A stretch of 7,335 bases of DNA, from the NCBI GenBank assembly GCA_003242525.1, contig QGUU01000118.1, forward strand, positions 1-7,335. The letters run 5' to 3'. Below the pieces are notes generated by a model. The model did no database searches, had not been told where the DNA came from, and worked only from the letters and a program-made list of their open reading frames with translations. Each line of letters starts with the position of its first letter. The stretch's first letter is position 1. Shown here in pieces: positions 1 through 5,009 of the stretch. This DNA is from Pseudomonadota bacterium (GTDB taxonomy: Bacteria; Pseudomonadota; Alphaproteobacteria; Rhizobiales; Rhizobiaceae). The translations under genes and the position numbers were made by a program.

Positions 1-5
1 TCCAT
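1..5 (-). CDS. Probable 5' end of a divergent gene leaving the window
   Basis: Only the start codon and two further bases are visible, so no product can be named. On the minus strand an ATG (positions 5-3) is preceded by GGAGGA (19-14) with an 8-base gap, close to an ideal Shine-Dalgarno arrangement. This gene would be divergent from the aminotransferase gene, and the two would share the roughly 150-base region between them as promoter space. The start is an inference from the ribosome binding site alone. The alternative is that these bases are the tail of a plus-strand gene: one plus frame is open from position 1 to a TGA at 76-78. Confidence 0.4.
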
Positions 6-19
6 GACTGCAATCCTCC

Positions 20-162
20 AGGAAAAGCTGCTCCATCCGAAGCCGGATGCGCCTCCCTTGCATCATTGTGAGGTCTGACGCCAGCGTTCCCTTGGCAAAA
101 CCACTGGCGATAGCGCCGCCTTTTTCGTATCACGGCACACGCCGCCACAGGAAATCCGATCC
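20..162. promoter_or_regulatory. Intergenic region upstream of the aminotransferase, probably a shared promoter region
   Basis: No convincing gene lies here. On the plus strand a TTGGCA (92-97) resembles a -35 box, but no good -10 box sits 16-18 bases after it. A 6-base inverted repeat, CGCCAG (79-84) and CTGGCG (104-109), brackets the TTGGCA with a 19-base spacer and could be an operator. AGGAAA (149-154) is the ribosome binding site of the aminotransferase, 8 bases before its ATG. The promoter role is inferred from the divergent layout; no exact promoter is claimed. Confidence 0.3.
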
Positions 163-1347
163 ATGTTCGAGACCCTGCAACCAGCTCCGCCGGACAAGAT
201 ACTGGCGCTTATCGGTCTATACCGCGCCGATCCTCGCCCGAACAAGGTTGACCTTGGTGTCGGCGTTTACCGGGACGGCGCCGGCAGGACGCCTGTCCTG
301 CGGGCGGTGCGTGAAGCGGAGAAGCGCCTCTGGCAGAGCCAGGATACGAAGACCTATCTGGGTCTTTCTGGCGACATCGCCTTCAATGCGGCCATGATCG
401 ATCTTGTTTTCGGCAAGGACGCGGACACCAGCCGAATACGCGCCGCACAAGCACCTGGCGGCTCCGGCGCGCTACGGCTCGTTGCCGAATTACTTCAGCG
501 TTCGCGCCCGGGCGTCACTGTCTGGACATCGGATCCGACCTGGCCGAACCATCTGCCCATTATGCGCGGTGCCGGCCTCGCGACGCGCGATTACCCTTAT
601 TTCGATGAAGCGACCGGGAAGGTGCGCTTCGATGCAATGGTGGAAACACTCAAGGGGGCCGCCGCTGGCGACGTGGTGCTGCTGCATGGCTGTTGCCACA
701 ATCCGACGGGCGCCAACCTTGACGCCGCGCAGTGGCAGATGCTGGCCGATCTCCTGGCCGAGCGGAAGTTGCTGCCCTTCGTCGATCTCGCCTATCAGGG
801 TTTCGGCGACGGGCTCGAGGCAGATGCGCAGGGCCTTCGCATCCTTGCAGCGAACGTACCCGAAATGGTCGTGGCCGCGAGTTGTTCAAAGAATTTCGCC
901 GTCTACCGCGACCGGGTCGGCGCAGCCATGCTGATGGCTCGCGACAGCGCGCAGGCAGACATAGCAGCGAGCAACATGCTTGCGGCGGCACGTGCGCTCT
1001 ATTCCATGCCACCGGACCATGGCGCTGCCGCGGTGCGCATCGTGCTGGAGGACCCTGCCCTGCGCGCAGACTGGGAAGCCGAGCTCGATGAGATGCGCTT
1101 GCGGATGCTGCGGCTGCGTCGTGAATTTGCCGATGCCTTGCGCCGCATTTCCAACTCCGATCGTTTCGATTTCATCGCCGAGCATCGAGGCATGTTTTCG
1201 CGCCTCGGGCTGACGGGATCACAGGTCGAGCGCCTGCGCGACGAGCATGCTGTCTATATGGTCGGCGACAGCCGCATAAATGTGGCCGGCCTCCCGGAAA
1301 ACGGTCTCGAAGAACTGGCCAGAACAATCGTCTCGGTGCTGGACTGA
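163..1347 (+). CDS. Class I aspartate/aromatic amino acid aminotransferase (AspC/TyrB type)
   Basis: This is a PLP-dependent cytosolic transaminase that moves an amino group between an amino acid (aspartate, tyrosine or phenylalanine) and 2-oxoglutarate. The 394-residue protein is close to the 396-397 of E. coli AspC and TyrB and matches that family from end to end. Visible active-site elements, assigned by recalled alignment, are W127 (DPTWPNH), N180 (CCHNPTG), D208 and Y211 (DLAYQGF), the Schiff-base lysine K243 (SCSKNF), R251 for the PLP phosphate, and R371 (SRINVAG) for the substrate carboxylate. R277 (ARALYSMPP) matches the arginine that binds dicarboxylic substrates, so it should accept Asp/Glu; aromatic activity cannot be judged by eye, hence no symbol. 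The ATG at 163 has AGGAAA 8 bases upstream and an N-terminus (MFETLQPAPPDKIL) like that of E. coli AspC. Its TGA overlaps the mazG start by one base, so the two are probably co-transcribed. Confidence 0.93.
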   Translation: MFETLQPAPPDKILALIGLYRADPRPNKVDLGVGVYRDGAGRTPVLRAVREAEKRLWQSQDTKTYLGLSGDIAFNAAMIDLVFGKDADTSRIRAAQAPGGSGALRLVAELLQRSRPGVTVWTSDPTWPNHLPIMRGAGLATRDYPYFDEATGKVRFDAMVETLKGAAAGDVVLLHGCCHNPTGANLDAAQWQMLADLLAERKLLPFVDLAYQGFGDGLEADAQGLRILAANVPEMVVAASCSKNFAVYRDRVGAAMLMARDSAQADIAASNMLAAARALYSMPPDHGAAAVRIVLEDPALRADWEAELDEMRLRMLRLRREFADALRRISNSDRFDFIAEHRGMFSRLGLTGSQVERLRDEHAVYMVGDSRINVAGLPENGLEELARTIVSVLD

Positions 1348-2171
1348 TGCAGCCATCCAGGGACATTGCTCGGCTGATCGAGATCATGGCAGCACTGCGC
1401 ACGCCGAAAACAGGCTGTCCGTGGGATATTGAGCAGAACTTCTCCACCATCGCTCCCTACACGATCGAGGAGGCCTACGAGGTTGCGGACGCGATCCAGC
1501 GCGGCGACCTTGATGATCTGCGCGAGGAATTGGGGGATCTCCTCCTGCAAGTTGTCTACCACGCGCGTATGGCGGAAGAGATCGGCGCCTTCACCTTTGC
1601 GGATGTCGTGGAGGCCATCACCAGGAAGATGATACGCCGCCACCCGCATGTGTTCGGCGATGAACAGGCGCGTAGCGCCGGCATGGCCAAGGGCATGTGG
1701 GAGAAGATCAAGGCAGAGGAACGGGCCGAAAGGCAGGCCGCCCGCCATGCCCGCGGAGCCGAGCCCGAAGAGCAGGACAAGGGCTATCTCGACTCGGTAC
1801 CGGTCGCCCTACCCGCTCTGACCAGAGCTCTCAAATTGCAGGAAAAGGCAGCTCGCGTCGGCTTCGACTGGACAGAGGCCGAACCCATACTCGACAAGAT
1901 CGAGGAGGAGATAGGCGAGTTGCGTGGCGCGCTTGCCGGCGGCGATGTCGCGTCGATCAGGGATGAGTTCGGTGACATGCTGTTTGCGCTCGTCAACCTT
2001 GGTCGCCACCTCAGGCTGGATCCCGAGTCTGCGCTGGCCGGAACCAACCAGAAGTTCCGCAGCCGTTTCCATCATGTGCAAAGAGCACTGGAGAAGTCCG
2101 GCCGCACTCTGGAGGATGCATCCCTTCAGGAGATGGAAGCCCTCTGGCAGGAGGCGAAAGGGAAGACATAG
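1347..2171 (+). CDS. mazG: Nucleoside triphosphate pyrophosphohydrolase MazG
   Basis: MazG hydrolyses (d)NTPs to the monophosphate and pyrophosphate with Mg2+. It is viewed as a house-cleaning enzyme for abnormal nucleotides and, in E. coli, as a modulator of ppGpp under starvation. The protein has 274 residues against 263 in E. coli and carries both tandem MazG domains. In the first, the metal-binding set is E41, E42, E45 with E61 and D64. In the second it is E187, E188, E191 with E207 and D210. The family signatures CPWD (24-27) and GFDW (172-175) are present. The linker (about 122-147) is rich in Ala, Arg and Glu. The ATG shares its A with the aminotransferase TGA, and no strong Shine-Dalgarno precedes it, which suggests translational coupling. 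The toxin-antitoxin genes mazE and mazF are not present here. The gene converges with hflX. Confidence 0.95.
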   Translation: MQPSRDIARLIEIMAALRTPKTGCPWDIEQNFSTIAPYTIEEAYEVADAIQRGDLDDLREELGDLLLQVVYHARMAEEIGAFTFADVVEAITRKMIRRHPHVFGDEQARSAGMAKGMWEKIKAEERAERQAARHARGAEPEEQDKGYLDSVPVALPALTRALKLQEKAARVGFDWTEAEPILDKIEEEIGELRGALAGGDVASIRDEFGDMLFALVNLGRHLRLDPESALAGTNQKFRSRFHHVQRALEKSGRTLEDASLQEMEALWQEAKGKT

Positions 2172-2273
2172 CCGGCTGCTCGAATGCGGTCGCTCGCACC
2201 AAGACCGCTGTCCCGGAAACTCTTTGAAGGATCTGCGCGTGGCCTGTCACTTGGCGAGGAAGTCGGACGATGC
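2172..2273. other. Gap between convergent mazG and hflX with a weak hairpin
   Basis: This short spacer separates two convergent stop codons. It contains a 6-base inverted repeat, GCGGTC (2186-2191) and GACCGC (2203-2208), with an 11-base loop. No T-run follows on either strand, so it does not qualify as an intrinsic terminator. Termination here may be Rho-dependent or use a signal I cannot see. No other feature is apparent. Confidence 0.3.
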
Positions 2274-3650
2274 TTAATTTTCCTGCAGCCTGCTTTCGAT
2301 CTCCGCGCGGGCCCGTTGTGTCGTCCTGAGCGTCAGCACGATCGAGCCGTCCTCCGCATCCTTGCGCGCAACCACCTCGCTGTTGCGGTAGAGCCAGTCG
2401 GTCAGACCGAGTTGCGAAGGTGAAAGCCTGACGGAGAAGGAGGTCAATTCGCCGGCGACATGCCTCTCTATAGTCGCCAGAAGGGTGTCGATCCCCTCGC
2501 CCGTGATTGCTGAAATCGCTACGGGTTTCCGCTTCGACGCAGCGCCGTCACCGAGCAACCGCGCGCGAGTCGCATCGTCAAGCCGATCGACCTTGTTCCA
2601 CACTTCAATGACCCGATTTTCGTCGCGCGCATCCACCCCGAGATCCGCCAGCACGCGCTCGACGTCGTCCGCCTGAGCGGCCGTGTCCGGGTCGGAAATA
2701 TCGCGCAGATGCAGCACGAGATCGGCTTCCACCACCTCTTCCAGCGTAGCGCGGAAGGCCGCGACCAGATGGGTAGGCAAATCGGATATGAACCCCACCG
2801 TATCGGACAGGATGACCGACGTTCCGTGCGGCAAACGCAGACGCCTCAGCGTCGGATCTAGCGTCGCAAACAGCATGTCCTCGGCCAGGACCCCTGCCCC
2901 GGTCAGCCGGTTGAACAGGGTGGATTTGCCCGCATTGGTATAGCCAACGATTGCCACGACGGGGAAAGGCACCTTCTTGCGCTTGGCTCGGTGCAGGTCG
3001 CGCGTGCGCCGCACGGCCTCCAGCTCCCGCTTGAGCTTGACGATCTTGTCCTGCAGCACCCGGCGGTCAGCTTCGATCTGGGTTTCGCCCGGACCGCCCA
3101 GGAAGCCAGCACCGCCGCGCTGGCGTTCCAGATGGGTCCAGGAGCGCACCAGCCTGCCCTTCTGATAATTGAGATGGGCAAGCTCCACCTGTAGCGCGCC
3201 TTCCCTGGTGCGGGCACGCTCGCCGAATATCTCAAGGATGAGACCGGTGCGGTCGAGCACCTTGACGTCGAGTTCCTTTTCGAGATTGCGCTGCTGGACC
3301 GGCGTCAGCGGGTGATCGACGATCACCAATTCCACTTCGGCGTCTCTGATGGCGTCGGACAGATCGGCCACCTTGCCGCTGCCCAGCAGCGTCGCCGGGC
3401 GCGGTTCATTGATCGGTACAATCGCAACATGGACGGGATCGAGGTCGATTGCCCGCGCAAGCCCTACGGCCTCATCGCGCCGCGCTTCTGCGGAACGCAC
3501 CGCGCGGGGCCGCCTGCCTTCGTCATCGACCAGGAACTGCCGATTGATGACGGGAACGATAACTGCTGCTCGGGTCAGCGCGTTGCCACCCTGGCCCGCG
3601 CCAGTAGTCGAATCTCCGGGGGCGTTCCGGTTCGCGCTGTCTCGTGCCAA
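2274..3650 (-). CDS. hflX: GTPase HflX (ribosome-splitting factor)
   Basis: HflX is a translation-associated GTPase that binds the 50S subunit and splits stalled or hibernating 70S ribosomes, notably under heat stress. The protein has 458 residues (E. coli 426). Domain order is an N-terminal HflX domain (about 28-170), the glycine-rich loop with GGPGET (185-190), a basic helical stretch (about 195-227), then the G domain: G1 GYTNAGKS (236-243), G3 DTVG (283-286), G4 NKVD (352-355), G5 SAI (380-382). The first 27 residues are a hydrophilic, low-complexity extension. The start is unusual: TTG at 3650-3648 directly follows the hfq TAG in the same frame. The first in-frame ATG codes residue 259, beyond the P-loop, and the first GTG is residue 94, inside the conserved domain, so TTG is the only good standard start. 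GAGGAAA (3668-3662) and AGGG (3658-3655), both inside the end of hfq, are possible ribosome binding sites. Confidence 0.95.
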   Translation of the reverse strand: MARDSANRNAPGDSTTGAGQGGNALTRAAVIVPVINRQFLVDDEGRRPRAVRSAEARRDEAVGLARAIDLDPVHVAIVPINEPRPATLLGSGKVADLSDAIRDAEVELVIVDHPLTPVQQRNLEKELDVKVLDRTGLILEIFGERARTREGALQVELAHLNYQKGRLVRSWTHLERQRGGAGFLGGPGETQIEADRRVLQDKIVKLKRELEAVRRTRDLHRAKRKKVPFPVVAIVGYTNAGKSTLFNRLTGAGVLAEDMLFATLDPTLRRLRLPHGTSVILSDTVGFISDLPTHLVAAFRATLEEVVEADLVLHLRDISDPDTAAQADDVERVLADLGVDARDENRVIEVWNKVDRLDDATRARLLGDGAASKRKPVAISAITGEGIDTLLATIERHVAGELTSFSVRLSPSQLGLTDWLYRNSEVVARKDAEDGSIVLTLRTTQRARAEIESRLQEN

Positions 3651-3893
3651 CTAGCCCTGGCTTTCCTCGCCGTCGAACATCTGGACAGGCTGGCTCGGCA
3701 TGATGGTCGATATCGCGTGCTTGTATACCAGCTGCGAATGACCATCGCGCCGCAGCAAGACGCAAAAATTGTCAAAAGAGGTGACCACCCCGGTCAGCTT
3801 CACGCCGTTGATAAGAAAAATAGTCAGTGGATTCTTGCTCTTGCGAACCGAATTCAGGAACAGATCCTGAAGGTTTTGTGAACGCTCCGCCAT
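3651..3893 (-). CDS. hfq: RNA chaperone Hfq
   Basis: Hfq is a hexameric Sm-like protein that pairs small RNAs with mRNAs and affects their stability and translation; in rhizobia it is known to influence nitrogen metabolism and symbiosis. This one has 80 residues, the short form typical of alphaproteobacteria, without the long acidic tail of the 102-residue E. coli protein. Visible features are Q9 and D10 in the first helix (proximal-face RNA contacts), the Sm1 stretch (about 24-51), and Sm2 with YKHAIS (57-62), the uridine-binding signature. The rim patch reads RKSK (17-20), where E. coli has RRER. The ATG at 3893-3891 is fixed by the family N-terminus ([14 protein letters not shown]) and by GGAAGA 8 bases upstream; an in-frame extension to 3965 is rejected. 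Its TAG touches the hflX start. It follows dat on the same strand after 140 bases. Confidence 0.97.
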   Translation of the reverse strand: MAERSQNLQDLFLNSVRKSKNPLTIFLINGVKLTGVVTSFDNFCVLLRRDGHSQLVYKHAISTIMPSQPVQMFDGEESQG

Positions 3894-4033
3894 TGTTTTA
3901 ATCTTCCGCCACTCCCATCCCTTTGCACGCAGTGCGCCAAAATAGCCGGCGCATGTCAAGCGCACAAATATCCCACCACCAATAGTAGCAGGGGGACGAG
4001 GTTTTATTGATGCTCATTTTCACCGTGCCGTTA
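3894..4033 (-). promoter_or_regulatory. hfq upstream region and leader with inverted repeats
   Basis: This 140-base gap between dat and hfq probably carries an hfq promoter. A perfect TTGACA lies on the minus strand (3959-3954), but no good -10 follows at 16-18 bases; an AT-rich TATTTT (3944-3939) is only 9 bases away, so the exact promoter is unproven. Three overlapping inverted repeats are present: GCAC/GTGC (3926-3929, 3933-3936 with a short loop), TGCGCC/GGCGCA (3933-3938, 3948-3953) and GTGCGC/GCGCAC (3932-3937, 3960-3965). They cannot all form at once, since they share bases. GGAAGA just before the hfq ATG is the ribosome binding site. Confidence 0.35.
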
Positions 4034-4050
4034 TCAGGCACGGCTTTTTT
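4023..4050 (+). terminator. Intrinsic terminator reading on the plus strand, overlapping the dat 3' end
   Basis: A perfect 7-base stem, CCGTGCC (4023-4029) with GGCACGG (4037-4043), closes a 7-base loop and is followed after one C by six T (4045-4050). This is a classical Rho-independent terminator for plus-strand transcription. On the minus strand the hairpin forms too, but the bases after it (TGAAAATGAG) lack a T-run, so it should not terminate dat. The dat stop codon (4036-4034) lies in the loop, and the T-run and 3' arm encode the last Dat residues (EKSRA). No plus-strand gene is evident upstream, which makes the orientation odd. Confidence 0.65.
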
Positions 4051-4894
4051 CCGCAACGTCAAAAAAGGCCTCTCTCAAAGAAAGCGCAACGGAACCCGGC
4101 TCTCCGTTGGCAATGGGCCTGCCGTCAATTTCCACCACAGGCAGGACAATTGTTGTCGCGGAAGATATGAACGCCTCCCGCGCCCGCATCGCTTCCTCTA
4201 CGGCGAACGGTCGTTCCTCGATTTTCAGCCCCAGCCTGCTTGCCACCTTGAACAGTGTGGTACGGGTAATTCCGCGCAGAATGCCGTGATCAGCCGGTCT
4301 CGTGACCAGAACGCCGTCGCGCGTGACGATCCAGGCATTCGAAGAGCCGCCTTCCTTGACCATGCCGTCGGTGTCGACGAACCATGCTTCCTGGCAACCT
4401 GCCTCCTTGGCCTTTTGCTTGGCGAGCACATTGGGCAGAAGGCCAACCGACTTGATATCGACCCGTTCCCAGCGATTTTCCGGCACGGTGATCACCTTGA
4501 TGCCGGTCGTCGCGCGCCTTGCCTGGAAGCCGGGATCGGCCTTTCTCGCCAACACCACCAGCGAAGGTTTGGCGTTGGCGGGAAAAACGAAGTCGCGGCT
4601 TGCAACCCCTCGTGTCACCTGCAGATAGACAAGGCCGTCAATTACGCGGTTGTGACGCACCACCTCGCGCATGATGATGGTCAACGCCTTGCGAGACACG
4701 GGCCAGGCGATTGACAGCTCTTTCAGGGAGCGGTCGAGTCGATCCAGATGAGGTCCCATGTCCACGATATAGCCGCGCGCGACCTCGCAAACCTCGTAGA
4801 CGCCATCGGCAAACTGGTAGCCGCGGTCTTCCACATGCACGAAAGCATCGCGATGGGAAAGGTAGCGCCCGTTGACATAAGCAATGCGCGGCAT
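4034..4894 (-). CDS. dat: D-amino-acid aminotransferase (D-alanine transaminase), PLP fold type IV
   Basis: This cytosolic enzyme interconverts D-alanine and 2-oxoglutarate with pyruvate and D-glutamate, supplying D-amino acids for peptidoglycan. The protein has 286 residues, matching the usual 280-290 of the family. Visible features are FADGVYEV (28-35) near the N-terminus, the Schiff-base lysine K148 in VDIKSVGLLPNVLAKQ, and E181 in VKEGGSSNAW, which contacts the PLP ring nitrogen. The substrate-loop segment TRGVASRDFVFP (94-105) keeps R100, but F102 stands where the Bacillus enzyme has a carboxylate-binding histidine (recalled alignment). The ATG at 4894-4892 has GGTGAG just upstream and gives the family N-terminus (MPRIAYVNGRYL). 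The frame stays open to an ATG at 5002, but that 36-residue extension is basic, low-complexity and covers the hairpins, so it is rejected. A branched-chain or other fold-IV transaminase is less likely. The gene follows ntrX by 115 bases on the same strand. Confidence 0.9.
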   Translation of the reverse strand: MPRIAYVNGRYLSHRDAFVHVEDRGYQFADGVYEVCEVARGYIVDMGPHLDRLDRSLKELSIAWPVSRKALTIIMREVVRHNRVIDGLVYLQVTRGVASRDFVFPANAKPSLVVLARKADPGFQARRATTGIKVITVPENRWERVDIKSVGLLPNVLAKQKAKEAGCQEAWFVDTDGMVKEGGSSNAWIVTRDGVLVTRPADHGILRGITRTTLFKVASRLGLKIEERPFAVEEAMRAREAFISSATTIVLPVVEIDGRPIANGEPGSVALSLREAFFDVAEKSRA

Positions 4895-5009
4895 GGACTC
4901 ACCTGCAGCTGGCTGGCTGACAGGGCGTAACCAATAGCGGGCTGCGGAACAAGCCGAAAGACGCCGAGGCGGCCTGTCAGGGGCCGCCCGTTTTGCGGGC
5001 ATGATAAAA
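4895..5009 (-). other. ntrX-dat intergenic region with two tandem hairpins
   Basis: On the minus strand two hairpins follow the ntrX stop. The first pairs GCCCG with CGGGC (5000-4996 and 4990-4986) around a 5-base loop. The second, stronger one pairs GGCGGCC with GGCCGCC (4988-4982 and 4974-4968) around a 7-base loop. They overlap by three bases (4986-4988). Only scattered T residues follow the second stem, so it is at best a poor terminator and may instead stabilise the ntrX 3' end or attenuate read-through into dat. The dat ribosome binding site GGTGAG lies at the far end. No promoter for dat is evident. Confidence 0.4.

Noticed and set aside
1347..2171. MazEF toxin-antitoxin association of mazG
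   Set aside because: Neither a mazE nor a mazF frame is present next to mazG, so it is treated as a housekeeping pyrophosphohydrolase.
2186..2208. Hairpin GCGGTC/GACCGC as a terminator for mazG or hflX
   Set aside because: The stem is only 6 bases with an 11-base loop, and no T-run follows on either strand.
3894..3965. Longer Hfq start at 3965
   Set aside because: Hfq proteins begin with the [14 protein letters not shown] helix. The extension crosses the ribosome binding site and the inverted repeats.
4007..4714. Plus-strand 235-codon open frame opposite dat, preceded by a purine-rich AGGGGGACGAGG
   Set aside because: It is antisense to the well-supported dat gene, its product resembles no known family to me, and an intrinsic terminator lies within its first 15 codons. 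Long antisense frames are common in G+C-rich DNA.
4895..5002. Longer Dat start at the ATG ending at 5002
   Set aside because: The 36 extra residues are basic and low-complexity, and they coincide with hairpin-forming intergenic DNA. The ATG at 4894 gives the family N-terminus and has a ribosome binding site.
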